A stretch of 64,000 bases of DNA, from positions 124,001 to 188,000 of the forward strand of contig NZ_JBCAQT010000003.1 of assembly GCF_038419845.1 (NCBI RefSeq). Direction: 5' to 3'. Position numbers and translations under genes: made by a program. The stretch comes from Marinimicrobium sp038419845 (GTDB lineage: Bacteria; Pseudomonadota; Gammaproteobacteria; Pseudomonadales; Cellvibrionaceae). Positions 8,581 through 16,953 of the stretch are shown piece after piece (positions within the stretch are counted from its first letter, which is position 1; each line of letters opens with the position of its first letter). The notes beneath the pieces were generated by a model, which was not told where the DNA came from, made no database searches, and was given only the letters and a program-made list of their open reading frames with translations.

Positions 8581-9171
8581 TCACTTGGGTCTGAACGCCA
8601 GTTGTTGGTCGTTGAAACCGTCGAAGGCTTCCAGGAGCGGTTCGTAGTCGATCGGTTCGCGCTCCAAACGGGCGAGAGCGTAACAGCTGGCTTCGAGCGT
8701 GGAAAGCTGGCCGGGCTTTTGGGCGCGGCGGATGCGGTAGCGCGAGGGCGGGGTGTCCGCCAGTGCCAGGCGCGGCAGGGTCTGCAGGGCCGGGTTCAGG
8801 TGGAGCATTTTGCGGCTCTTGCGCCAGGTCGCATCGATGACCACCAGGCGTCTGGAAGCTGTGTCGATGGCTTCGGGTGTCAGGGTCGGGCTCGTTTGTG
8901 TACCGGCGGCCCAAGTGTCGGGGTAGAGTAGCAGGTTGTCTTCCGGCGCGCCGAGAATTTCCTCCAGTGTTTCCGGTGGCCAGTGTTCGCCCACCTGGCG
9001 TTCGCAGTGGGTGAGGCTCAGTTGCAGGAGGGTGGCGCTGTTTTTGGCTTCGCGCGTTTCGTCCGGATGTTGCAGGATGAGCACCGGCATCTGGTTGGCG
9101 CAGGGGCGGATCCACTGGCACAGGCAGGTGCGCAGGGGGCGTTCGCAGCGAGGGCAGAGGGCTCGGCTCAC
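8581..9171 (-). CDS. tapT: tRNA-uridine aminocarboxypropyltransferase (DTW domain)
   Basis: The 196-residue protein belongs to the DTW family, whose E. coli member YfiP/TapT makes acp3U47 in tRNA from S-adenosylmethionine. The N-terminal cysteine cluster CPRCERPLRTCLC (6-18) looks metal-binding. The family signature appears as DATWRKSRKM starting at 113, followed by LPRLAL and SRYRIRRAQKPGQLSTLEA. The length fits the family. It is a single cistron on the minus strand, 40 bases downstream of the GIY-YIG gene. The symbol rests on family membership; other DTW proteins (TDD types) could modify different positions. Confidence 0.85.
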   Translation of the reverse strand: MSRALCPRCERPLRTCLCQWIRPCANQMPVLILQHPDETREAKNSATLLQLSLTHCERQVGEHWPPETLEEILGAPEDNLLLYPDTWAAGTQTSPTLTPEAIDTASRRLVVIDATWRKSRKMLHLNPALQTLPRLALADTPPSRYRIRRAQKPGQLSTLEASCYALARLEREPIDYEPLLEAFDGFNDQQLAFRPK

Positions 9172-9211
9172 AGGAACAGGCTCATGGTGTTCGACTTCAC
9201 GGGTTTCGTCT

Positions 9212-9517
9212 TCACGACAGTTCCGGTACTCGGGGTTTGGGGTGGGCGGCGATGAGTTGTTCCTTGCCGGCCCGTGTCAGTTGTTTGATCTGCCACTCCC
9301 GGCGGCTCGCGCTGCTGCGATCCGGGTGGGGCTCCAGGTAGCACAGCTCGCGCGGTCGGCGCCCGCGAAAGTAGCGGGCGCCCCGGGGGCCGCTGGTGTG
9401 TTCGCGCCAGCGGCGGGCGATATCGGTGGTAATGCCGGTATAGAGGCATTCATCGTCGCCCAGGATGATGTAGACGTACCAGCTGCTCTGCGAATTCTCC
9501 GTACCAGCCTCAGTCAC
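9212..9517 (-). CDS. GIY-YIG domain protein (UPF0213/YhbQ-like)
   Basis: The 101-residue protein has the short GIY-YIG fold: YVYI at 14-17, YTGITTDIARRWREH from 26, the catalytic-type Arg, and the conserved Glu in REWQIKQL. Single-domain members of this kind are putative nucleases of unknown role. I place the start at the GTG of 9517 because it overlaps the TGA of batD (GTGA), the usual sign of translational coupling, and because the domain begins a dozen residues later. A longer reading from the ATG at 9586 would lie within batD. Confidence 0.85.
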   Translation of the reverse strand: MTEAGTENSQSSWYVYIILGDDECLYTGITTDIARRWREHTSGPRGARYFRGRRPRELCYLEPHPDRSSASRREWQIKQLTRAGKEQLIAAHPKPRVPELS

Positions 9518-11301
9518 TGGGAGCTCCGGTAGAGGGGTTTGAGCCCGCTGTCGGGTGTTGATCGGGAGCGGTGGCTGACGCGCCACTGGTTGAGTTCCTT
9601 GACCAGGACTTTGGCATCAAAGACGGCATCGGTGTTGCCCCGGAAGAGGGCGGCGTCCAGGTCGGCCAGTTGGGTGCGTAGCCGTTTGCTGCCGATCTGC
9701 TGGCCGATCTCGGTCAGCCCCTGGGGCGGATCTTCGGGCCAGTTGGTCTGGGCCCAGACCAACAGGGCCTGGCGCAGTTGTTTGAGGTCATTCTTCTGAG
9801 CCGCCTGTTTGATGGCCTGCCAGGCCTGGCTCCGGGCGATGCGTTCGCGGCGGAGGTCTTCCCGGTGCAGGTCGTGGATGGCGTTCAGTTCCTGCTTCAG
9901 CCGCCACCCCGTGTAGGCGAGCCAGAGACAGAGCACGAGCAGCGCGAGCGAGAGCGTCAGCAGCAGTCCGTGCCAGAGGTTCCAGCCGCTCTGGTCGCTT
10001 TGACCGGGGAGCGAATCCGGGCCGGCCTGTCCGTCACCTTCAGGGTCTTGGCGGTCGCCCTCACGGCGACCGCCGTTGCTCTGGCGTTCGGATCGGCTGC
10101 CCGGGGTGGCGGCCACCTGGATCCGGGTTTCCGGGATTTCCGCGGTGCGCATCTGTTCGGCCTGGGTATCCCACCACTTCACTTCGATGGCGGGCAGGGT
10201 CATGCGCCCGCTGTCGTTGGGGACCATGGCGACGGTATAGGTGCTGGTGCTCTGGAGGCCGGCGGCGCTGGTTTTCTCGTCGGTCTGGGGACGGTCCGGG
10301 TAGAAGGTGACGCCATCGGCTTGCGGCAGGACCAACTCGGGTAATTGCGCGGCGGCCAGACCTTCCGCCTCCAGCGTGATGCGGCGGGTCACCGGCTCGC
10401 CCTGTTTGAGATTGGTCGGATCCTTGCTCCAGTGCTCGCTCAGGCGCAGGCTGCGGGCGGGCAACCAGGTGCTGCCATCGAATTCACTGGGGGTGGGGCG
10501 AACCTCCACCTGCCGGCTTTCGGTGCGCAGGCGTTTGCGGGTGTTGCCGCCCCAGGGGCCACGCTGACCCCGGCTGAGCGCCACTTCATAGGCGCGCGAG
10601 GGAATTTCCAGGGTGCCGCTTTCCTGGGGAAAGATGGCAAAGGTGGCTTCGAGCACCAGGTGCTGGCGGTTGTCGATCTGGGTGATGAAGTTGTTCTCAT
10701 CAACCGTGGTCACCATGGCGTTTTCAAACTCCAGGGGTTCCATTTCGGCGCCATCGAGGTTGACCTGACTGTAGAGGCGCACGGTAAACAGCAACTGCTC
10801 CTGAACGTACACCGAGTCTTTGCTCAGCTCGGTTTCAATGAACAGCTCCTCACCGCTGCGCTCCGGATCGCGCTGACGTTCCTCGACGGTAATGTCAATG
10901 GGCTGGCTCTGTTCGCCTTCGAACTCAAAGGCGGGGATGATCAGTGTGCCGGGTTTTTTGGGTGACAGTGTCAGACGCCACTCGGTCCAGGATTGCATGT
11001 CGCCATTGACGATCCGCATCTGGTGGCTGCGCTGATTGCTGAGCACATCAAAGTGGCGGCGCAGGGGTTCGAAGTCGGGTCCGCCCTGAAGAGTGCGCCC
11101 ACTTTTGCGCAGCGTCAGTGTAACGGTGTCATTCAGGCTGATGGTGCGCCGGTCCACCTCGGCCTGCAGTTCCTGGGCGCTGGCGGTCGCGCTCATCAGC
11201 AGGAGCAGGCCGATCGTCACCAGCCGGAGGACCCAGTCGGTCAATAGGGAGGGTGATCTCATAACCGTTTGCCACTTGTGTGAATGCAATAGTGTGTTCA
11301 T
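9514..11301 (-). CDS. batD: BatD family protein (aerotolerance operon)
   Basis: This 595-residue envelope protein has a hydrophobic N-terminal signal (LVTIGLLLLMSATASA, cleavage expected near residue 42) and a BatD beta-sandwich region (EVDRRTISLNDTVTLTL onward). One transmembrane helix lies near residue 455 (HGLLLTLSLALLVLCLWLAY), followed by a cytoplasmic tail. Bat proteins are membrane-anchored partners of MoxR AAA ATPases and are linked to oxidative or envelope stress. The gene is the last of the moxR-bat operon, 18 bases after batB. An AGGA lies about 14 bases before the 11301 start; an internal ATG at 11262, closer to the signal peptide, is an alternative. Confidence 0.88.
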   Translation of the reverse strand: MNTLLHSHKWQTVMRSPSLLTDWVLRLVTIGLLLLMSATASAQELQAEVDRRTISLNDTVTLTLRKSGRTLQGGPDFEPLRRHFDVLSNQRSHQMRIVNGDMQSWTEWRLTLSPKKPGTLIIPAFEFEGEQSQPIDITVEERQRDPERSGEELFIETELSKDSVYVQEQLLFTVRLYSQVNLDGAEMEPLEFENAMVTTVDENNFITQIDNRQHLVLEATFAIFPQESGTLEIPSRAYEVALSRGQRGPWGGNTRKRLRTESRQVEVRPTPSEFDGSTWLPARSLRLSEHWSKDPTNLKQGEPVTRRITLEAEGLAAAQLPELVLPQADGVTFYPDRPQTDEKTSAAGLQSTSTYTVAMVPNDSGRMTLPAIEVKWWDTQAEQMRTAEIPETRIQVAATPGSRSERQSNGGRREGDRQDPEGDGQAGPDSLPGQSDQSGWNLWHGLLLTLSLALLVLCLWLAYTGWRLKQELNAIHDLHREDLRRERIARSQAWQAIKQAAQKNDLKQLRQALLVWAQTNWPEDPPQGLTEIGQQIGSKRLRTQLADLDAALFRGNTDAVFDAKVLVKELNQWRVSHRSRSTPDSGLKPLYRSSQ

Positions 11302-11319
11302 AGCTTGAGTCTTGAATCC

Positions 11320-13227
11320 TTACCAGCGCTTTTCGGCATCGGGTGCCTGGGTTTGGGTTTCACCGCGGTAGCGTTCCAGACGCCGCTCCTGACTCTGGTG
11401 CTCGAATTTGCGTCTGAGCAGACCACCCGGGTCATCGGGAATCCGGCGCAGCCACTGATCCATGGCCTGTCGCTCCTCGTCGCTCAGGTCCGAATCCTCC
11501 AGTGTGGCCGGTGCGGACATCTCTTCGGTCGGCTCGTCGGACTCCTCTTCCTGTTCGCCCGTTTGTTCCTGTTCCCTGTCCTGCTGTTCTCCGTCGTCCT
11601 GTCCATTGCCTTCGCGGTCGTTAGAGGGATCCCGGTCGTTTTCAGGTTCCTGATCGTCGGGTTCCGACGGGTTCTGCTGTCCGTCGTCCTGATCTCCTGA
11701 TTGAGAATCGCTCTGGCTCTGTTCCGAGTCCTCAGGTTGTCCGGAATCGTCGGAGTCGGAATCGCTACCGTCCTGGTTCTGTTCATCGGAGCCGTCCTCT
11801 CCGGACTCGCCTTCTTCGTCGGATTCCTGTTGCTGCTGTTCCTGTTCCTGTTGTTCTTTCAGCTGTTCCACCAGTTGTTTGTTGGCCTGGGCATCTTCCA
11901 TCTCCGGCGCCTGCGACAGGGCCTGCTCGTAAGCCTCGATGGCCGCCGCCAGATCACCCGCCCGAGCGAGGGCATTGCCGCGATTGTAATGGGCGCGGGC
12001 ACTGTCGCTCTGGGCAAAGGCCTCGGCCGCGGCCTCGTAGTCCTCCGCCCGGTAGAGGGCCGAGCCCAGCCATTCCGGGTCCTGAAAGACCTCGGCGGCG
12101 GCCTCGGGGTCATCGGCCTGCAGGCGCCGCTCACCGCGCTGATTGGGAGTGAGAAAGGGCGCCTGCCAATCGGCGGCCTGGGCCGGTGCAGGGTAAAGGC
12201 CGACCATGGGCAGGGCGACCACCAGAACCAGGAGGCCCCGCCTGAAACTGTAGAGAATCAGCGGCAGCAGCAGAAGGACCAGCCAGTGGCCCCGGTCGTA
12301 CCAGGTGTCGAACTCCCGCTCGAGTTCCCGGTGGCGTTCCTCGCCCAGGGTGGGCTGGTTCAGCAGCCACTCGATATCATTGCGATCGCCGATACGGGTG
12401 TAGCGCCCCCCGGTTCGCCCGGCCAGGCGCTCGAGCCGATCTTCTTCCAGCCGGGCCACGACCACTTCCCCCGAACGGTCGCGCTCAAAACCGCCGCGCT
12501 CGTTGGGAATGGGCGCCCCGTCCGGCGTGCCGATGCCCAGAATTGACAGGCGGAATCCCGATTCCTGCAGCCGGTCGAGAATGGGCCTTTCGGCCGCCTC
12601 CACCACGCCGTCGGTAATCAGCAGAATCCGGCCCTCGGACATACCCGCATCCTCCATCAGAGTCTGCGCCTGGGCAATGGCGGCTTCGGTGTTGCTCCCG
12701 GCCTGAGGCATGATGTTGGGGTGCAGGGCAGAGAGCAGGCTGTTGATTGTGGCGGTGTCGTCGGTGAGCGGGGATACCACGTGGGCATCACCGGCATAGG
12801 CGACCAGACCGGTAAAACCGTCTTCACGCAGGCGCAGCACGTCGGCAATTTTCAATCGGGCGCGGGCGAGGCGCGAGGGGGTCAGATCTTCGGCCAGCAT
12901 GGAGGGTGACAGGTCCAGGACGATCACCAGAGCGTTTTCGTTTTTGTGGACCGGCAGGGGCCGTTTTTCCCAGCTGGGGCCGGCCAGTGCCAGCGTCGCC
13001 ACAATCCAGCCCAGCAGTAGGGCCCACAGATAGGATCGGCGCTTGCGCCCGGAGTCGGGGTCCACCAGGTGCTGCAATAACTCGGGGTCGACCAACTGGC
13101 TCCATTGGCGCGCACGACGGGTCTGCCGCCAAAGCAGCAGGGCCAGCAGAACAACGGGCACCAGGGCCAGCAGCCAGTAGGGTCTCAGCCAGTGAAACTG
13201 GGTGATCAATTGGCTCCACTCCATCAT
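11320..13227 (-). CDS. batB: BatB-BatC fusion: VWA and TPR membrane protein with acidic tail
   Basis: The 635-residue protein has two N-terminal transmembrane helices (about 17-32 and 68-82) and a von Willebrand A domain with MIDAS motif DLSPS at 105-109. A further membrane segment lies near 320, followed by TPR repeats (ALYRAEDYEAAAEAFAQ, YNRGNALARAGDLAAAIEAYEQAL). After these comes a tail of about 130 residues made almost only of Glu, Asp, Gln, Ser, Gly and Asn. Separate batB and batC genes in other bacteria correspond to the two halves. The start ATGATG at 13227 overlaps the batA stop and has GGGGGAT just upstream. The VWA domain should bind partners through a metal ion, probably opposite BatA. 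Confidence 0.9.
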   Translation of the reverse strand: MMEWSQLITQFHWLRPYWLLALVPVVLLALLLWRQTRRARQWSQLVDPELLQHLVDPDSGRKRRSYLWALLLGWIVATLALAGPSWEKRPLPVHKNENALVIVLDLSPSMLAEDLTPSRLARARLKIADVLRLREDGFTGLVAYAGDAHVVSPLTDDTATINSLLSALHPNIMPQAGSNTEAAIAQAQTLMEDAGMSEGRILLITDGVVEAAERPILDRLQESGFRLSILGIGTPDGAPIPNERGGFERDRSGEVVVARLEEDRLERLAGRTGGRYTRIGDRNDIEWLLNQPTLGEERHRELEREFDTWYDRGHWLVLLLLPLILYSFRRGLLVLVVALPMVGLYPAPAQAADWQAPFLTPNQRGERRLQADDPEAAAEVFQDPEWLGSALYRAEDYEAAAEAFAQSDSARAHYNRGNALARAGDLAAAIEAYEQALSQAPEMEDAQANKQLVEQLKEQQEQEQQQQESDEEGESGEDGSDEQNQDGSDSDSDDSGQPEDSEQSQSDSQSGDQDDGQQNPSEPDDQEPENDRDPSNDREGNGQDDGEQQDREQEQTGEQEEESDEPTEEMSAPATLEDSDLSDEERQAMDQWLRRIPDDPGGLLRRKFEHQSQERRLERYRGETQTQAPDAEKRW

Positions 13228-14234
13228 GATATCCCCCCTTGCCAGGGCTGCTCGAGGCGCTGGCTCCACAGTCGTCCCAGGGCCAGCAGCAGGCTGAGAC
13301 CCAAGGCCAGCCCCAGGGGCCAGAAGAACAGACTTTTGGTGGGCCGGAAGGTTTCGTCCTCGAATTCAATCGGCTCCAGGCGGTTGAGGGTGTCGTGCAC
13401 CTGCGCCAGCTCTTCCAGGTTGCGCGCCCGGAAGTAGCGACCGCCGGTCTGCTCGGCAATTTCGCGCATGGTGCCTTCATCCAGATCGCGCGAGGGGTTG
13501 ACCCGCCTCTGTCCGAAAATGGTGTTGGTCACCATCTCCTCGGCGCCAAAACCGATGGTGTAGATTTTCACGTCGTGCTGCTCCGCGAGGTAAGCGGCCC
13601 GTTGCGGGGTCAATTCGCCCGCATTGTTGGCGCCGTCGGTGAGCAATACCAGGACCCGACTGGCTTCGGGCCGATCGCGCAGGCGCTTCACCGCCAGCCC
13701 GATGGCATCGCCAATGGCGGTTTTTTCGCCGGCAAAGCCGATCTCGGTCTCCTGCAGCAGTTGGTCGACGGTGTTGCGGTCGTAGGTCAACGGCGCCTGC
13801 AGATAGGCTCGGGTGCCGAACAGCACCAGACCCAGCCGGTCGCTTTTGCGCTCGCGCACAAACTCGCCCACGACCCCTTTGACCGCCTGGAGCCGGTTCA
13901 GGGGCTCGCCCCGGTATTGCATGTCTTCAATTTCCATACTGCCGGAAATATCCACCGCCATCAGCAGATCGCGCCCGCTGCTGGGAAGGCTCACCGGTTC
14001 GCCCACCCACTGGGGGTGACTGGCGGCGAACAGGGTCGATCCCCATATCAGCCAGAGTATCAGCGGCAACAGGCGCCGGGGGGTGCGGCGGCCGGGGGTA
14101 TCCCGCAGCTCCCGTACTTTCTGGAAAAAGGGGACCCGCAGGGCCGCTTCGCGGCTGGGTTCGGCGGGAACGAACCACATGACCAACGGCAGCGGGAGCA
14201 GCATCAGCAACCAGGGCCATTGCAGTTCAAGCAT
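13224..14234 (-). CDS. batA: BatA family VWA-domain membrane protein
   Basis: The 336-residue protein carries two N-terminal hydrophobic helices (about 6-22 and 56-72), a von Willebrand A domain with an intact MIDAS (DISGS at 95-99, later the Thr and the DGANNAGE loop) and a C-terminal transmembrane helix (FFWPLGLALGLSLLLALGRL). This layout matches BatA. It overlaps the DUF4381 gene upstream by 8 bases and batB downstream by 4, so all should be made from one message. Its role is inferred from the family: scaffold or substrate adaptor for the MoxR ATPase in the envelope. Confidence 0.92.
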   Translation of the reverse strand: MLELQWPWLLMLLPLPLVMWFVPAEPSREAALRVPFFQKVRELRDTPGRRTPRRLLPLILWLIWGSTLFAASHPQWVGEPVSLPSSGRDLLMAVDISGSMEIEDMQYRGEPLNRLQAVKGVVGEFVRERKSDRLGLVLFGTRAYLQAPLTYDRNTVDQLLQETEIGFAGEKTAIGDAIGLAVKRLRDRPEASRVLVLLTDGANNAGELTPQRAAYLAEQHDVKIYTIGFGAEEMVTNTIFGQRRVNPSRDLDEGTMREIAEQTGGRYFRARNLEELAQVHDTLNRLEPIEFEDETFRPTKSLFFWPLGLALGLSLLLALGRLWSQRLEQPWQGGIS

Positions 14235-14814
14235 TGCGCGTGGCCTCCGGACGACGGGGTGAATGGGGTTGGCTGTGGCCGGATTTTCCGCGCCGATGGT
14301 TTGCAGGGCGCTGGAGGCGGTGGTCTCTCAACCACTCCCGGCCGAGTTGCTGCAGCGCCTCGACATCCGCCTCGGGGTTGGCCTGATAGGGTCCCGCCAG
14401 CAGCGCCCGGCCGGGCCCCTCGGTGAAGGGCCGGTGTTTCTCGGGGAGCTGCCCATCGAGAAATTCCAGCCAGGCTTCGCCCGACAGTCCGGCCACCCGG
14501 GAATGTTGTTCGGGCGGCAGTGCGCTCAGCGCCGCCCGGCGCAGCAGCTGATTCAGCGACTGGAGGTAGGCGGCGGTATCGGAATACTCCCGAAAGTGGC
14601 GGTAGGCCCGCTCGAGCTCGGCCAGCGCCTCCTGCCGATAGCGCTGCCGACGGCGCTTTATCCGGAGGCGGTACAGGGCGAAGCCCAGGCCCAGGACAAT
14701 CAGCGCCAGGACCAGCCACCAGCCCCAGGCCAGGGGCCACCAGCCGGTGGACTCCGGCAGATGGATGTCGCGCAGTTGTGCCAGTGGATCTTGTGCGTTC
14801 ATACCCTCACTCAT
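14227..14814 (-). CDS. DUF4381 membrane protein of the moxR-bat operon
   Basis: The 195-residue protein has a short N-terminus (QLRDIHLPESTGWWPLAWGWW) running into one transmembrane helix (about 25-45). A basic stretch (RLRIKRRRQRYR) and a helical cytoplasmic domain ending in a basic tail follow. DUF4381 proteins are regular members of MoxR/Bat operons in gammaproteobacteria and have no known activity. The LPxS-WWPLA-GWW pattern is the family hallmark. It starts within the last codons of the DUF58 gene (4-base overlap) and overlaps batA at the other end. Confidence 0.88.
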   Translation of the reverse strand: MSEGMNAQDPLAQLRDIHLPESTGWWPLAWGWWLVLALIVLGLGFALYRLRIKRRRQRYRQEALAELERAYRHFREYSDTAAYLQSLNQLLRRAALSALPPEQHSRVAGLSGEAWLEFLDGQLPEKHRPFTEGPGRALLAGPYQANPEADVEALQQLGREWLRDHRLQRPANHRRGKSGHSQPHSPRRPEATRNA

Positions 14815-15788
14815 CTGGCTGATCGACGCCCCGGTTGGCGTGTGCGTGCCCCGAAGCGCTCGCGCATCAGTGTGTGAATATCATCGTTGGTGGCGTAGGA
14901 CAGCAGCGGCAGCGCCAGTCGCTGACAGCGGCCGGTCAGATAGTGCAGCTGTTGCTCAAAGCGCGACCGATAGGCCCGCTGAAATGCCGGATCCTGTGCG
15001 GGCAATTGCAACCGCTGCTCGCCGTCGCTGACGGTCAGGCCGCTGTTGCTGGCCAGTTGTTTTTCCAGCGGGTCGTACAGATGCATCAGGGTCACATCCG
15101 TATGCCGGGCCAATTCAAACAGCTGCTGTTCGCAGCGCCGATCAAAGTCGTGAAAGTCGCTCAGCAGAAAAACGGCGCTGCCGGGTTTGGCGATCCGCCG
15201 CGTGTCTTCAAGAATGGTGCTCAGGTGAACGGCATTGTCCGCCGGAACCGGGTCGTTCAACTCCCGGTTGTAGTCGTGCAACTGGTGCAGCAGCTCCAGC
15301 GCCGCATGCTTGCTGCGACGGGCCCGAATGTCCCGCTGGCTCGTGTCGCCGAACACCAGGCCGCCAATCCGGTCGCTCTGGTGCAGCGCGGCCCAGGCGA
15401 TCAGGGCCCCGAGATGGGTGGCCAGCACCGACTTGAAACAGGTGCGGCTGCCGAAAAACATGGGCGAGCGCTGGTCAGCCACCACAAAGACCGGGCGCTC
15501 GCGCTCCTCGCGGAACACCTTGGTGTGGGGGACCTGGGTGCGGGCCGTGACCCGCCAGTCAATCGAGCGCACATCGTCGCCCGGGTGATAGAGACGAACC
15601 TCCTCAAAATCCACCCCCCGACCACGCATGCGCGTACGCAGCCCACCGGTCAGCAGACTGCGGGCCGGGCGCTGGGCAAAGAGCGTGAGGTCGCGCGCGG
15701 CAAAGCGCAAACGCAGCAGATCGGCCAGATCGCAGTGCGCGCCCCGGGGGCCCAGCAGAGTGTCGGAAGCCGTCGTCATTGCCATCAA
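14811..15788 (-). CDS. DUF58 domain protein
   Basis: The 325-residue protein has the DUF58 core: LLTGGLRTRMRGRGVDFEE, RLYHPGDDVRSIDWRVTART with the conserved IDWR, and the FREERERPVFVVADQRSPM stretch, whose VVADxRxxM is a degenerate VWA-type metal site. No transmembrane helix is evident. DUF58 proteins always accompany MoxR ATPases, probably as soluble adaptors. The start overlaps the moxR stop by 4 bases (ATGA), with a second Met at residue 2. Confidence 0.92.
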   Translation of the reverse strand: MMAMTTASDTLLGPRGAHCDLADLLRLRFAARDLTLFAQRPARSLLTGGLRTRMRGRGVDFEEVRLYHPGDDVRSIDWRVTARTQVPHTKVFREERERPVFVVADQRSPMFFGSRTCFKSVLATHLGALIAWAALHQSDRIGGLVFGDTSQRDIRARRSKHAALELLHQLHDYNRELNDPVPADNAVHLSTILEDTRRIAKPGSAVFLLSDFHDFDRRCEQQLFELARHTDVTLMHLYDPLEKQLASNSGLTVSDGEQRLQLPAQDPAFQRAYRSRFEQQLHYLTGRCQRLALPLLSYATNDDIHTLMRERFGARTRQPGRRSAR

Positions 15789-16744
15789 CCCAGAGGTACC
15801 GTTTCCAGGAGTCGATCAATGACCTTCTCGCTGGTAACGCCGGTGGCTTCCGCTTCAAAGCTCAGGATCAGCCGGTGGCGGAGGCAGTCGTGCGCCACCG
15901 CCCGGACATCGTCCGGGCTGACGTAATCTCGGCCATCGATCCAGGCGTGGGCGCGGGCGCAGCGATCCAGCGCGATGGTGCCGCGCGGACTGGCACCATA
16001 GTCCAGCCATTGGGCCAGTTCCTGATCGTATTCATTGGGTCGGCGGCTGGCGTTGATCAGCTGAACGATGTACTCCTCGATGGGTTCGGCCATATGAATC
16101 TGCAGCACTTCCTGGCGGGCGGTAAACAGCACTTCCTGGCTGATTTCACTGGGCGCTTCGCCTTCGATATGGGCGGCTTCGTCGCGGGCCAGTTTGAGGA
16201 TCCGGCGTTCCGACTCAATATCGGGGTAGTCCACCAGTACCTGCATCAGGAAGCGGTCCAGCTGCGCTTCCGGGAGCGGATAAGTACCTTCCTGTTCGAT
16301 CGGATTCTGGGTGGCCATCACCATGAACAGTGCCGGCAGAGGGTAGGTGGTACTGCCCACACTGACCTGCCGCTCGGCCATCGCCTCCAGCAAAGCCGAC
16401 TGCACCTTGGCCGGCGCCCGGTTGATTTCATCGCTCAGCACCAGGTTGTGAAAAATGGGGCCCGGCTGAAATTCGAAGGTGTTCTGTTCGGGGCGGTAGA
16501 TGTCGGTGCCGGTGACATCGGAGGGCAGCAGGTCCGGGGTGAACTGAATCCGGTGGAAGTTGCCCTCGATCGCTTCGGCCAGGGTTTTGATCGCCTTGGT
16601 CTTTGCCAGTCCGGGCGCGCCTTCCACCAGTAGATGGCCGTCGGCGAGCAGCGCGATCAGCATACGCTGGACCAGGTGCTCCTGGCCGACGATCTGGTTG
16701 TTGAGCCAGTGATTCAGAGTGGTTAGCGAGTCGTATGCCTGCAT
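15785..16744 (-). CDS. MoxR family AAA+ ATPase
   Basis: This 319-residue ATPase has Walker A GAPGLAKTK at 42-50, Walker B LVLSDEINRAP near 107, and the MoxR-specific ATQNPIEQEGTYPLPEAQLDRF sensor region (positions of about 168-189). MoxR ATPases act as chaperones that mature or insert metal cofactors or remodel envelope complexes together with VWA proteins. It is the first gene of the six-gene operon moxR-DUF58-DUF4381-batA-batB/C-batD. The 185-base gap to the divergent glutamate dehydrogenase gene must hold its promoter; I could not place a convincing -35/-10 pair there. Confidence 0.95.
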   Translation of the reverse strand: MQAYDSLTTLNHWLNNQIVGQEHLVQRMLIALLADGHLLVEGAPGLAKTKAIKTLAEAIEGNFHRIQFTPDLLPSDVTGTDIYRPEQNTFEFQPGPIFHNLVLSDEINRAPAKVQSALLEAMAERQVSVGSTTYPLPALFMVMATQNPIEQEGTYPLPEAQLDRFLMQVLVDYPDIESERRILKLARDEAAHIEGEAPSEISQEVLFTARQEVLQIHMAEPIEEYIVQLINASRRPNEYDQELAQWLDYGASPRGTIALDRCARAHAWIDGRDYVSPDDVRAVAHDCLRHRLILSFEAEATGVTSEKVIDRLLETVPLG

Positions 16745-16953
16745 AGGTGCCTACTTTTTTGCCTGCTTATTTGATGAAGTACGGTTCGGGGTCTGATTAA
16801 AAACTGATCAGGTGTCGCCTATTGTTGCCAAGCTGCGCAGTAGACTCATCTTAGTGGAGTCAGTTCCCTGTTTTTTCAAGCTCGACATTTACAGATGTCG
16901 GGCCCACACTGAATAGTACTTCAGAGAAAATGACCATTGATCGGGAGGAATGC

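Noticed and set aside
13239..14426. Open frame of 395 codons opposite batA
   Set aside because: Shadow of batA and its neighbour; no ribosome site or domain.
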